From an uncultured Paenibacillus sp. (GTDB lineage Bacteria > Bacillota > Bacilli > Paenibacillales > Paenibacillaceae): a DNA stretch of 64,000 nucleotides. The position numbers were made by a program, and so were the translations under genes. Shown here one piece after another: positions 1 through 8,968 of this stretch. Within the stretch, counting starts at the first letter, position 1, and every line of letters starts with the position of its first letter. The stretch is from contig CALAWP010000074.1 of the NCBI GenBank assembly GCA_937895345.1, forward strand, positions 62,001 through 126,000. The letters run 5' to 3'. A model generated the notes under the pieces. The model ran no database searches, was not told the DNA's origin, and saw only the letters and a list, made by a program, of their open reading frames with translations.

Positions 1-375
1 CTCCAAAAAAGAGGAATCCGTCAAATCGAGATACACATCCGGGTTCAGCTTGCGAAACTCTTCGAACAAGCTTGGCGACCATGTGTCGAACACATCCAGC
101 TTCTCTCCGCCGAGAAGCTTGATCTTGATGCCCGCCGTATAATTGGCGTTCTGGATAAAATCCGCTTCGATCCGGATACCGGGGTGCAGCGTTTCGAATT
201 CTTCGATCGCGTCGTAATATACTTCGCTGGCTTGAGCGGAATCGAGCAAGTAGCTCGAGTACCGGATCGTTACGATATCGTCCGGCTTCGCCGCCTCGTC
301 TCCCGCCGGGCTGGCCCCATAGCCGCAAGATGACAACGTAATCGCCGCCGCCAGCAGTCCAATCGCGCTCTTCAT
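1..375 (-). CDS. Extracellular solute-binding lipoprotein, 3' part cut by window edge
   Basis: The open frame starts at an ATG at 373-375, preceded on the minus strand by AGGGGGA, and runs off the left edge. The visible 125 residues begin MKSAIGLLAAAITLSSCGYG: a short lipoprotein signal with lipobox LSSC and Cys17 as the lipidation site. The mature part (DDIVTIRYSSYLLDS, later FETLHPGIRIEADF and GGEKLDVFDTW) resembles the first lobe of family 1 sugar-binding proteins of ABC importers. It lies downstream of a complete CUT1 transporter on the same strand, so it may be a second binding protein or the first gene of another transporter. The substrate cannot be read from the sequence. Confidence 0.75.
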   Translation of the reverse strand, partial: MKSAIGLLAAAITLSSCGYGASPAGDEAAKPDDIVTIRYSSYLLDSAQASEVYYDAIEEFETLHPGIRIEADFIQNANYTAGIKIKLLGGEKLDVFDTWSPSLFEEFRKLNPDVYLDLTDSSFLE

Positions 376-497
376 TCGCAAAGCTCATTCCCCCTTTTGC
401 CGGTTCGCCCGTTATTCATTCCATTACAGCATAAACGGAGGGCTGCCCGCAATGCCGCGCGGCACAGCCTTCTTCGCTCTTCCGCAACGGAAGCCGG

Positions 498-1328
498 CTA
501 CAGCTTCCCGCCCGATGTGGCGATCCCTTCAATAAACTGCTTCTGAAAGGCCATATAGACGAGCAGCATCGGCCAGATGGCAATGACGGAAGCCGCCATC
601 AGCTCGGGGTAATGAACGGAGTAGGCGCTCTGGATCTTGGCGAGCGCGGAAGACAACGTGGCTGCGCTGGAGCTGGTATTGACGATCATCGGCCACATCA
701 AATCCTTGAACGCAAACAACGCCGTAAAGATGGCGAGCGCCACCAGCCCCGAACGCGCCAACGGAAGCATCACCCTGACGAACGTCTGCCCGATGTTGCA
801 GCCGTCGAGCTTGGCCGCTTCCTCCAGTTCCTTGGGCAGTCCCAGAAAAAACTGGCGCAGCAGAAACGTGCCGAAGGCGCTCACGAGTCCCGGAAAAACA
901 AGCGCAAATATCGTATTGCGCATGCCCATCGCATCGACCATCAAATATTGCGGGATAATGAAAATTTGCGTCGGCACCATCATTTGGAACAAAACGAGCC
1001 CAAAGAAAAGATTGCGTCCCGGAAATTCCAGCCTGGCAAAAGCGTAAGCGGCCATCGCGCTGAATAGAAGCGAGCAGAGCACGCGCAGCGCCATCATGGC
1101 GAACGTATTGAAATAAAGCGTAAAGAAATCGTTCTGCCGCCATACCTCGGCGTAATTTTCGAACTTCCATTCGGAAGGAAAAATGACGAACGGATGAAGA
1201 GAAGTCGATTCCGCAACCGTCTTAAACGAAGTCAGCACCATCCACGCGAAAGGCAATATCATGGCGCATGCTCCTGCGACCAGCAAAGCGTGAACGGCTA
1301 TTTTCGGCCATATGCGATTGGCAGTCAT
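498..1328 (-). CDS. Carbohydrate ABC transporter permease, MalG/LacG type (CUT1)
   Basis: This 276-residue polytopic membrane protein is the second permease of a CUT1 sugar importer. It shows an N-terminal membrane segment, a long periplasmic-side loop with NYAEVW, about five further hydrophobic segments, and the cytoplasmic EAA loop (EEAAKLDGCNIGQTF, near residue 170) that docks the ATPase. The C-terminus KQFIEGIATSGGKL is typical of MalG relatives. The ATG follows AGGAGGG and lies only 13 bases after the preceding permease stop, so the two are co-transcribed. No ATPase gene is nearby, as is usual in Paenibacillus, where a shared MsmX-like ATPase serves many importers. The sugar is unknown. 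Confidence 0.9.
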   Translation of the reverse strand: MTANRIWPKIAVHALLVAGACAMILPFAWMVLTSFKTVAESTSLHPFVIFPSEWKFENYAEVWRQNDFFTLYFNTFAMMALRVLCSLLFSAMAAYAFARLEFPGRNLFFGLVLFQMMVPTQIFIIPQYLMVDAMGMRNTIFALVFPGLVSAFGTFLLRQFFLGLPKELEEAAKLDGCNIGQTFVRVMLPLARSGLVALAIFTALFAFKDLMWPMIVNTSSSAATLSSALAKIQSAYSVHYPELMAASVIAIWPMLLVYMAFQKQFIEGIATSGGKL

Positions 1329-1341
1329 CCGGCCATCCCTC

Positions 1342-2241
1342 CTACATGTAATTGACCCACTTCTTCTGTGTTTTGGTTTGAATGAACGTCATGATCATAA
1401 TAATGGCCAGCAGCAGCATGACGATCGCCGAACCGTAGCCCTTGTCCGAATATTTGAAGGAGTTGTTATAGAACAGGTAGACCAGAGATACCGCGTTATC
1501 GTACGCCGGGCTTGTCACGTCGATCATCATATAGATGACGTCGAACACCTGCATCGCCTGAATGACGGACGTCACCAGCACGAAAAACAACGTCGGCGAC
1601 ACAAGGGGCAGCGTAATGACAAAAAACTGCCTGAATTTGCCGGCCCCGTCGATATCGGACGCCTCGTAATAGTCTTTCGGAATTTCTTGCAAGCCGGCAA
1701 GAAACAGCACCATGTTGTAGCCGATGACGCTCCAGATCCCGATGACGGCGATGGAGACAAGCGCCAGCTTCGGATCGGTAATCCAATCGACCTTCGGCAG
1801 GCCCAGCTTGTCAAGCGCAACGTTGATCAAGCCGAAATTGGAATTGTACAGCCATTTCCACACCATCGTAACGGCAGCCGGCGCGGCCATCATTGGAATA
1901 AAATAAATCGTACGGTACACCGTCTTGCCCTTGCGGCCGCCGTTCAGCAGCACCGCCGCAAACAGCGCAATAGCGATGCTGAGCGGAACGACCATCAGCG
2001 CATGCAATAGCGTATTTGCCGTCGCATGCCATACTTGGGGATCCTCGACTAGACGCTTGTAATTGTCGAGACCGACAAACACGTTCCCTTTGCCGAAATC
2101 CCCGCTTTTGAAAAAGCTTAAATAAAAGCTTTGAAAGATCGGTATGATATTCAGTACGATCAGTCCGATAACGGTCGGCGCGATCAAACACCAGCCCCAA
2201 AACCATTCGTTGAGCTTCCGTTTCGAAATTGTCCGCTGCAT
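1342..2241 (-). CDS. Sugar ABC transporter permease, MalF/LacF type (CUT1)
   Basis: This 299-residue membrane protein is the first permease of the importer and pairs with the next gene. The N-terminus NEWFWGWCLIAPTVIGLIVLNIIP is the usual first transmembrane helix of LacF/UgpA relatives. The EAA loop reads YEASDIDGAGKFRQFFVITLP near residue 195, and the C-terminal hydrophobic segment ends in QTKTQKKWVNYM. The ATG at 2239-2241 has AAGGAGC eight bases upstream. It follows the binding-protein gene across a short gap that contains a stem-loop. Confidence 0.9.
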   Translation of the reverse strand: MQRTISKRKLNEWFWGWCLIAPTVIGLIVLNIIPIFQSFYLSFFKSGDFGKGNVFVGLDNYKRLVEDPQVWHATANTLLHALMVVPLSIAIALFAAVLLNGGRKGKTVYRTIYFIPMMAAPAAVTMVWKWLYNSNFGLINVALDKLGLPKVDWITDPKLALVSIAVIGIWSVIGYNMVLFLAGLQEIPKDYYEASDIDGAGKFRQFFVITLPLVSPTLFFVLVTSVIQAMQVFDVIYMMIDVTSPAYDNAVSLVYLFYNNSFKYSDKGYGSAIVMLLLAIIMIMTFIQTKTQKKWVNYM

Positions 2242-2270
2242 TTAACGTGCTCCTTCCTATCCTACGGAAC

Positions 2271-2296
2271 AGCGGCAACCGGTGAAGGTTGCCGCT
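2271..2296 (-). other. Stem-loop between binding-protein and permease genes
   Basis: A perfect 10-bp inverted repeat (AGCGGCAACC / GGTTGCCGCT) with a six-base loop lies in the gap between the binding-protein stop and the first permease start. On the minus strand it is not followed by a good T-run. By analogy with malE-malF it may protect the 3' end of the binding-protein message or thin out read-through, giving more binding protein than permease. This role is inferred. Confidence 0.55.
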
Positions 2297-2327
2297 TTAA
2301 CGTTGTCACATTCGTCCGCACAGCGCT

Positions 2328-3635
2328 TTATTCGCCCGCTAGGCTGTCGTTCATCACTTTCGCGGCGTTGGCGGCCGCTTCTTCCACCGAGATTTGACCC
2401 GAGAACGCGCCTTTCAGCGCTTCATAGGCTTTGTCCTCCCATACGGCAGTCGTGTTGGAATAAGGACGAATGACGGCATAATCGACCATATCGACAAATA
2501 CTTTAATATTGAATGTCGGATTGGACGAGACCCACTTGTCCGCGGCGCCTTCGTAGGCGGAAATCGCTACGCCCAGTTCGGCTTGTCTTTCCTGACCTCG
2601 CTGCGATCCCAAATATTCGACGAACTTCCACGCTTCTTCCGGATGCTTCGTATTATGGGCGATGGCATGGCCCAATCCGTTGAAGATGGATGCTTGCTGC
2701 GTTCCTTTCGGAAGGACGGCGACGTCGAAATTGTCGGCCATAAATTCGTTTTCGGTAAAGCCCGTCAAGTTCCAGGAGCCGAAGAAACCCATCGCCGCCA
2801 GACCGTTTTGCATCGCTTCGGCGCGTTCCGCGTCGCCGTACACGGCCGGCGAAAGCCCTTCGTGAATAAACTTCACGTAATATTCCAGCGCCTCGATCGT
2901 TTTCGGATCGTCGTAACCCGACTTTTTGTCATCCGTAATGATCGTGCCGCCGTTCTGATAGACGAAGTTGTAATAGCCTTCCTGGTTATGCAACGGCGTC
3001 AAAATGCCGTATTTGCCGTCCTTCGTCAACGTTTTGGCCGCATGGTACAGATCGTCCCAAGTCCAGCTTTCGTCCGGATAGCTCAGCTGCGCTTCGTCAA
3101 ACATCGTTTTGTTGTACCACAGGCCGATCGTATCGAAATCTTTCGGCACCGCAAACTGCTTGCCTTCGAAGTTGTAGATTTGAACAAGCCCTTCCGGAAA
3201 TTTGCTTATATCCACCAGCGAGCTGCCGCCGATGCGGTCCGTTAAATCGAGGAGCATGCCGTTGGAGGCATAACGGTAAATTTCGTTGGAATGCATCCAG
3301 AACACATCCGGCAAGGAACCTCCGGTTGCGCCCGCCTCCAGCATCGTCCAATATTCGGACCAGCCCGTGACCTCAATGTTGACTTTGATATTCGGATTGT
3401 CCGCTTCGAATTCGTCGGCCATCTGCCGCAAACCCTTCTGTTGGTTCGAGTCCCAGATGGCGTAAGTAAGCGTTACTTGCCCGCCGTCCGCCGGCGGCTG
3501 TTCCGCGGCGTTATTCCCGCCCGATTGGGTCGGGTCCGGAGCGTTGCCGCCATTGTTCCCGTTGCCCGAGCAGGCGGTGAGCGCCGACAGCGCGAGAATG
3601 ACCGTCAGCAGCAGCGACCATGCTTTTTTCTTCAT
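2328..3635 (-). CDS. Extracellular sugar-binding lipoprotein of the CUT1 importer
   Basis: The 435-residue protein begins MKKKAWSLLLTVILALSALTAC, a lipoprotein signal with lipobox LTAC, then a low-complexity G/N-rich linker that spaces the domain from the membrane. The mature sequence (VTLTYAIWDSNQQKGLRQMADEFE, later GSLPDVFWMHSNEIYRYASNGML, VGLWYNK-like and WKFVEYLGS motifs) is a family 1 solute-binding protein. An in-frame ATG 15 bases upstream overlaps GGGGGA, which I take as the ribosome site, so I prefer the start at 3635. It is the first gene of an importer operon and sits directly after the YesMN-like two-component genes that probably control it. Confidence 0.9.
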   Translation of the reverse strand: MKKKAWSLLLTVILALSALTACSGNGNNGGNAPDPTQSGGNNAAEQPPADGGQVTLTYAIWDSNQQKGLRQMADEFEADNPNIKVNIEVTGWSEYWTMLEAGATGGSLPDVFWMHSNEIYRYASNGMLLDLTDRIGGSSLVDISKFPEGLVQIYNFEGKQFAVPKDFDTIGLWYNKTMFDEAQLSYPDESWTWDDLYHAAKTLTKDGKYGILTPLHNQEGYYNFVYQNGGTIITDDKKSGYDDPKTIEALEYYVKFIHEGLSPAVYGDAERAEAMQNGLAAMGFFGSWNLTGFTENEFMADNFDVAVLPKGTQQASIFNGLGHAIAHNTKHPEEAWKFVEYLGSQRGQERQAELGVAISAYEGAADKWVSSNPTFNIKVFVDMVDYAVIRPYSNTTAVWEDKAYEALKGAFSGQISVEEAAANAAKVMNDSLAGE

Positions 3636-3765
3636 TTGAACATCCCCCAAGCTTCTTCAATATTGTGGTTGCCCTTGCAACTTCAAGTCTATAGAAACGG
3701 GGGAGCGGCGAAAATCAACATTCTTTACGACGCATTTTTCTTTTTTTACCGACTTGAACCGCACC

Positions 3766-3792
3766 AAAAAAAGCGCGCAGCCAGCTGCGCAC
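3766..3792 (-). terminator. Rho-independent terminator after the response regulator gene
   Basis: On the minus strand the sequence forms GTGCGCAGC-TG-GCTGCGCGC followed by seven T. It lies 37 bases beyond the response regulator stop and separates the two-component genes from the transporter operon, which therefore needs its own promoter. Confidence 0.85.
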
Positions 3793-3829
3793 TTCCTTTA
3801 CCATATCTATTTCTTTTTTGACTTTCGGC

Positions 3830-5446
3830 TCAACCGCGATACTCTTCGGGCGTAACACCCGTCGCTTTTTTGAAAATTTTGCTGAAATAAGCCGTGTTCG
3901 GATATCCCGTCATATGGGCGACCTCATACACTTTCAGCTGCTTGTTGCGAAGCAGCTGCTGCGCCTTTTCGATCCGAATGCGCGTCAAATAGCCGATAAA
4001 GTTTTCCCCGGTTTCGTTTTTGAATACCCGGCTCAAGTAGGACGGATTGACGTTGATTTCTCCCGCAACCGACTGCAAAGAAATATTTCCGCCGTATTGC
4101 TCCGCCATGATCGCCCGGGCTTGCTCGGCATAACTGCGCGGTCCGTCCATCCACGCGTTGCGTTCCCTGCATTCGGCCAAAAATCGAAGGACCGACCGGT
4201 GCAGCGACTCCAAAGTTTCTTCTTTCATAATGCGCTCATAGGAAGCATGCCCTTCGTCCTCCAGCTCGGGCACAAAAGGAAAACAGGACGCGATGACGGA
4301 CAACGCGCGCAAATAAAGCTTGCGGCAGCCCAGTTCGGACACGCCTTCGCCGTACATCCGGCTTCTCAGCCCGTCCAAGTACGTCACGCCGTCTCCCCGC
4401 TCCACCTGCCGCCTGAGCTCGGCCGCGTCCTCCCGGCCAAACGGGAACGCGCCGCGCGTCCTTTCTGCCGATCCTTCGGGCGTCCCGTAATAGAGCACGC
4501 TCCCCGAAGTCCCATTCCCGTAGAAGTGATTGCGCAAGGCGAGGTCCGCTTCCTTGTATGCCTTGCGCAAGCCTCCGAAGCCGGAACAGATGCCGCTGAC
4601 GCCGGCAAGCAGCTTGATGTTCAGAAACTCCTTCATGGACGTAAAAATTTTGCCGAACAAGCCGTCCAGCGCTTCTTGCGGCGCAAGCCGGCCCGTTGCT
4701 TCCGCTCGCGCTTCGGACGATGGAACGTTCATTATGAGCAAATAGTCCGCCGAGTTTTCCACCACAATTTCGCTTCGCCAGCGTTTCGGAACCAGCTCCT
4801 CTATAATATTGACAATTGAATAGCGCAGCAGCTTCTCATCCTGCTCCACGTATTTCCGGCGGATATCGTCAAACCGGCTCACTCTCAGCTTGACGACCAG
4901 CATCTCTTGCGGAAGAAGCGCTATGCGCAGCGCCGCGGATCTATCTATCACTTCCTCGGCGCTTCGATAGCCGCTGAACAGCTCTTTGAACAGCGTCTCC
5001 TTCAAATAACCGAGACCTTCCTTGTATTCCGTACCCAGCACCGCGTTGCCCGCCAAGCCGAGCGTATGCCCTTCCAACTTGTCCCGTACCGTTCGCAGAA
5101 CGCCGACCAGCTGCTCCGGTTTCAAATCGCTTTTGATCAAATAATCGATCGCGCCAAGCCGAACCGCCTCTTGCGCGTAATGAAACTCTTCCAAGCAGCT
5201 CAAAATAACGAACTTGCAGCCTTCCAGCCGGCCCGAAGCCTGCCGAATCAGCTCCAGTCCGTCCATGACGGGCATCTTAATGTCGGTAACGATCAAGTCC
5301 GTTCGCTGTCTGGCCGCCAGTTCCAGCGCTTCCTTCCCGTTGGCCGCTTCGCCGGAGATATGAAAGCCGTGCTCCTCCCAATGGATCATCGATTTGAGTC
5401 CAATGCGCATCAGCAGTTCATCGTCCACGATTATAACGTTCAGCAT
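3830..5446 (-). CDS. Response regulator with AraC-type DNA-binding domain (YesN family)
   Basis: The 538-residue protein has an N-terminal receiver domain (IIVDDELLMR with the acidic pair near residues 8-10, phospho-acceptor Asp in VTDIKMPVMDG near 55, Lys in YLIKSDL near 105), a long middle region, and a C-terminal pair of AraC helix-turn-helices (ISLQSVAGEINVNPSYLSRVFK, then VYEVAHMTGYPNTAYFSKIFK) ending TPEEYRG. Start ATG follows GGAGGGACATGC. It lies 66 bases after the kinase gene on the same strand. Together they are expected to sense an extracellular sugar and activate the adjacent transporter operon (inferred from context). Confidence 0.92.
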   Translation of the reverse strand: MLNVIIVDDELLMRIGLKSMIHWEEHGFHISGEAANGKEALELAARQRTDLIVTDIKMPVMDGLELIRQASGRLEGCKFVILSCLEEFHYAQEAVRLGAIDYLIKSDLKPEQLVGVLRTVRDKLEGHTLGLAGNAVLGTEYKEGLGYLKETLFKELFSGYRSAEEVIDRSAALRIALLPQEMLVVKLRVSRFDDIRRKYVEQDEKLLRYSIVNIIEELVPKRWRSEIVVENSADYLLIMNVPSSEARAEATGRLAPQEALDGLFGKIFTSMKEFLNIKLLAGVSGICSGFGGLRKAYKEADLALRNHFYGNGTSGSVLYYGTPEGSAERTRGAFPFGREDAAELRRQVERGDGVTYLDGLRSRMYGEGVSELGCRKLYLRALSVIASCFPFVPELEDEGHASYERIMKEETLESLHRSVLRFLAECRERNAWMDGPRSYAEQARAIMAEQYGGNISLQSVAGEINVNPSYLSRVFKNETGENFIGYLTRIRIEKAQQLLRNKQLKVYEVAHMTGYPNTAYFSKIFKKATGVTPEEYRG

Positions 5447-5511
5447 GCATGTCCCTCCTCGCCGCTCTTCATCGTTTGGGTTGCGCCACGCAATGTCCGG
5501 AAATATCCGGC

Positions 5512-7419
5512 TTAATCGCGCACCTTCGGAATCGTGATTGCAAACGCGCTTCCCGAGCCTTTGCCGCTGACGAAGGTAACGCCGAATTCACGGCCGAACA
5601 CCCGCGATATCCGGTCATGAACGTTGCGGACGCCGATGCCTCCCTGTTCGGCCCCCCGGCCCGCCAGCTGCTTCCTCAGCCTGCCGGCCACCGCTTCGTC
5701 CATCCCTTTTCCGTTGTCGGCCACCTCGATCCGGATGGCATCCGCTCCGTCCTCCGTGAGCGAAATGTCAATTTTCCCGTCCCCGTCCATATCGGCAATG
5801 CCGTGAAATATCGCGTTTTCCGCGAGCGGCTGCACCGTCATCTTGACGATCTGATAATCCAGCAGCGACTCGTCGATCGAGTAACTGACCTCGATTTTAT
5901 TAAAGTAGCGGACTTTCTGTATCGTCATGTAATGTCCGATTTGCTCCAGCTCCTCCCGGATGGACACAAGCTTCCGCTCGCTTCTCGAAGCATACCGAAG
6001 CAGCGAAATTAACGCCTCGGTCATTTCGACGATTTTGTCGGAGCGCTGCATCGAAGCGATCCACTTGACGGAGTTCAGCGTATTGTACAAAAAATGCGGG
6101 TTGATTTGCGCCTGCAGCGCCTTTATTTCGGCTTCGGTCTTCTCTTGCTGCTCGGCATAAATCCGTTCGACCAGCATTTTGAGCTCGGCCGACATCTGTT
6201 CGAACCGGGTCGCGAGCAGGCCGATCTCGTCATTGGACTTGACCTGCGGCAAGTTGTCGAACTTCCCTTGCTCCACCAGCACCATATTGTTCATCAGCCG
6301 CTTGATCGGTTTCGTAATATGGCTGGATAAATAAAAGGAGCTGACGAAGGAAAATACGAGCAGCACAACCGCGATAATGGCCAAATTTCTTTTGAAAATA
6401 TCCCCTTCTACCGCAAGCTCCTCCACCGGCAAATAAATATACGACGTCCAATCGTGGAATTCGAACGGCGTGCGGATCAAAATATAATCCTTGCCCCCAG
6501 AGCTTACGATCTGGCGCAAGCTGTTCGTCTCCGGAAGCCCGTCATCAAGACGAAGCACCTCCGCAAACGGCTTGCCGATCAGCTGGTAATTGTTGTTGAA
6601 CAACACGGAGCCGTCGGCGTTTACAATGGTATAGGCCGTACGGCTGTCCTCCTGCAGCCGCTCGTTCAGCCGGTTGATGAAATCGATCGGAATGCTGATC
6701 GTCATTACGCCCAGCAGCTCGCCGTTATCCATATCGAATATTTTGCGCAGGTTGAGAATCGCCAGACCGTCTTCCCGTTTGATCTGCTTGTCCGCGATGG
6801 CGGCAATGTCCCTCGTAATGTCGTCCGAATGCAAAAAATCGATAAACCACGGCTCGCGGCCGGGATGATACGTATAATCGATGGCATGCTCCGTGCTCAA
6901 GTATAAATCCTTCCCGCCGTTCATGTTGTACACGTAGATGGAATAGGCTTGCTCCTTCATTCGAATATAGTTCATCAGCAGCTGCGTCGCCTGGTTTTCG
7001 TTTCGCTTGGAGTCTTCCCGCAAATAATTTTGCATCGGGTAATTGTCCTGGGAAACGGCGGAGACGTAGCTGTTAATGCCGTAGCTGGATATTAACGATA
7101 TTTTGCGGGTATCTTCCAAAAACTCTTCAATGCGCAGATTGGATTGCCTGGAAATGTCGAGCAGCAAATCGGTATATTTGCGCTCAAGCAGCTGCTGGGA
7201 AGAAATGTAGGAGTTTACGGCCATGGTCAGGATGGGCACCAGGATGATCAGGAGGAAAAACGACATCAGCTTGGACTTGATGCTTATAAAGCGAAACCGT
7301 TTGAACAATATATTCACCGCCGTCTCGAATGCAAAGCCGTTTATGCCATGGAGCGCGGCTCCGGGTTGAGCCGAGGGGCTTGTCCCTTCATCATAACGGA
7401 GCGTTGCGCGAAGCGACAT
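5512..7419 (-). CDS. Sensor histidine kinase, YesM/LytS-like (His_kinase + HATPase)
   Basis: The up-to-635-residue membrane kinase has a first transmembrane helix (LMSFFLLIILVPILTMAVNSY), a large extracellular Cache-like sensor region, a second helix (LAIIAVVLLVFSFVSSFYLS) and HAMP (residues about 330-400). The His_kinase motif LQAQINPHFLYNTLNSVKW is near residue 440, and a C-terminal ATPase carries DNGKGMDEAV and GGIGVRNVHDR. The region before the first helix (MSLRATLRYDEG...) is unusual. A start at the in-frame GTG at 7315-7317 (VNILFKRF) is an alternative, though neither candidate has a strong ribosome site. It is paired with the downstream YesN-type regulator. Confidence 0.9.
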   Translation of the reverse strand: MSLRATLRYDEGTSPSAQPGAALHGINGFAFETAVNILFKRFRFISIKSKLMSFFLLIILVPILTMAVNSYISSQQLLERKYTDLLLDISRQSNLRIEEFLEDTRKISLISSYGINSYVSAVSQDNYPMQNYLREDSKRNENQATQLLMNYIRMKEQAYSIYVYNMNGGKDLYLSTEHAIDYTYHPGREPWFIDFLHSDDITRDIAAIADKQIKREDGLAILNLRKIFDMDNGELLGVMTISIPIDFINRLNERLQEDSRTAYTIVNADGSVLFNNNYQLIGKPFAEVLRLDDGLPETNSLRQIVSSGGKDYILIRTPFEFHDWTSYIYLPVEELAVEGDIFKRNLAIIAVVLLVFSFVSSFYLSSHITKPIKRLMNNMVLVEQGKFDNLPQVKSNDEIGLLATRFEQMSAELKMLVERIYAEQQEKTEAEIKALQAQINPHFLYNTLNSVKWIASMQRSDKIVEMTEALISLLRYASRSERKLVSIREELEQIGHYMTIQKVRYFNKIEVSYSIDESLLDYQIVKMTVQPLAENAIFHGIADMDGDGKIDISLTEDGADAIRIEVADNGKGMDEAVAGRLRKQLAGRGAEQGGIGVRNVHDRISRVFGREFGVTFVSGKGSGSAFAITIPKVRD

Positions 7420-7472
7420 CTATTTTCTTTACGATTGTTGTTCCTTTCTTGACCGTTGTGGCGGAAGAAGGC

Positions 7473-8780
7473 TCATAGACTCTCCCGCCCAAGCCGTATC
7501 CGGTACAGCTTCAGCGGCCTGCCACGCGCCGCGGGCGTTTCCTCGCCGATGACTTCGGCATAGCCGCTCGCTTCCAGCTGCATCAGGATGCGTCTGGCGC
7601 TTCGGGGCATGACCGTCATATGCCGGGCCAGCTCGTTGGAATGCAGCACGTCGGTGCGCAGCTTGTCCATAATCGCCTCGAGCTTGCCGAGCGTGGCCGG
7701 ACTCAAGCCGGTCGCTTCGCTTACCCGCTCCAGCCCTTTCGCCGAATACGAGTAGGTCAGCTGCTCCGCGCGGCCGAGCGGGCCGGTAACCGTCTTGTCT
7801 CCGAAGGCGACCATCCAAGCCCCCTTGCCGTGCTGCCGCGTCTGCATAAGCGCGTGTCCCGCCATCGTTTCCGCTTCGTAAGCGGTGCGGCCGAGTCCGA
7901 TGCCGCTGGTCAGCTCCGCTCCGGACCTTTGCAGCTCGGGCCACGCCGGCAGGCAGGTGAACCGGTTCGTCGCTTCTTCCACAATTCCTCGCGTCGTGTA
8001 GACGGCATACCGGCCCGGCGATACCGTCTTGAGCGAGCCGTGCAGCCGCTTGGAATAATCGAGCAGCAGCTCGCTGACCGCCAGCTCCATCCGATGCAGC
8101 TCGTCGGAAACGAACGTTTCCTTCGTCAGTCCGGCGTAAGGGTCCGTTTCAATCAGCTGAACGGCGATTTGCATGTCCTTATATTGCAGCGTCTCCCATG
8201 CCCGGGACGCTTCCTCCAACGCAGCCTGGACGGACAGCTCCGTCGGTACGACCCGCAGCACGGGAACGCCGAGCTTCTTCAACTGCTCCTGCACGTACCA
8301 GACGCATGTCACCGCGTAATCGGTAAGGCCTTGTTTCCGCAACCCGGCGTGATATTCGACAAGCCCGGAATAGGAGCCTTCGAACGGCTGCGCGTGCAGC
8401 GTCTCCCCAGCCAGTCCCAATTCCTCCGCCGCTTGCCTCATTTCCGCCGGCGTGAACATATCGAAGCTGAGCCGGCCGATGTCGACGCGTTCCCGGTAAA
8501 ACAGCGCGCATAACGTGCGGTACAGGCTTGCGCCGCTGTAGGAAATATAAAACATCGGCTTGCGGACGTGCGGCGCCTGCTCGCGGGCGGCGCGATACGG
8601 CAGCGGGCCGGAAAACAGCCACATGTCGACATGGCCGGAATGGCTCTCCACAATGGGGCCCACTTCATCGAAACGGGTATGCGTAAACGGCAGGCACTCG
8701 AATTCGCCGTGCTGCCGAATGATGTCCGTCACAAACCGCATCGTATCCTCCACGCCCAAATAACCGAGCCTGATCTTCAT
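7473..8780 (-). CDS. Unusual regulator: periplasmic-binding-like N-terminus with C-terminal winged helix
   Basis: I do not recognise a named family. The 435-residue soluble protein begins MKIRLGYLGVEDTMRFVTDI. Its first part has the alternating alpha/beta look of a ligand-binding or PrpR-N-like domain. A middle segment (TSGIGLGRTAYEAETMAGHALMQT, GAWMVAFGDKTVTGPLG) resembles the degenerate GGDEF-like segment seen in some PucR/CdaR-type regulators. The last 80 residues (LRTDVLHSNELARHMTVMPRSARRILMQLEASGYAEVIG) form a winged helix-turn-helix. I chose the start at 8780 because GGGAGG is seven bases upstream; an ATG six bases earlier abuts the ribosome site. It could regulate the neighbouring sugar genes. 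Function is not established. Confidence 0.7.
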   Translation of the reverse strand: MKIRLGYLGVEDTMRFVTDIIRQHGEFECLPFTHTRFDEVGPIVESHSGHVDMWLFSGPLPYRAAREQAPHVRKPMFYISYSGASLYRTLCALFYRERVDIGRLSFDMFTPAEMRQAAEELGLAGETLHAQPFEGSYSGLVEYHAGLRKQGLTDYAVTCVWYVQEQLKKLGVPVLRVVPTELSVQAALEEASRAWETLQYKDMQIAVQLIETDPYAGLTKETFVSDELHRMELAVSELLLDYSKRLHGSLKTVSPGRYAVYTTRGIVEEATNRFTCLPAWPELQRSGAELTSGIGLGRTAYEAETMAGHALMQTRQHGKGAWMVAFGDKTVTGPLGRAEQLTYSYSAKGLERVSEATGLSPATLGKLEAIMDKLRTDVLHSNELARHMTVMPRSARRILMQLEASGYAEVIGEETPAARGRPLKLYRIRLGRESL

Positions 8781-8884
8781 GCCCATGCCTCCCGTACGCG
8801 TCTGCGGCGCCAGCGAAGCCTCCGCCGGGCGCCGTATCTCAAGTTACGATTATACCACAATCGCGCAAACCTGATGCTTTCAAT

Positions 8885-8917
8885 AAGAAAACCGGACGAA
8901 CCTTGAGGTCCGCCCGG
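8885..8917 (-). terminator. Terminator after the stalk-domain gene
   Basis: On the minus strand, CCGGGCGGACC(T) pairs with GGTTCGTCCGG and is followed by TTTTCTT. It lies just beyond the stop of the gene ending at 8969. Confidence 0.75.
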
Positions 8918-8968
8918 CCTTCTTTACTTTAGTCGATATGAACAGCAGTATGCTTGCGTCCGCAACAA

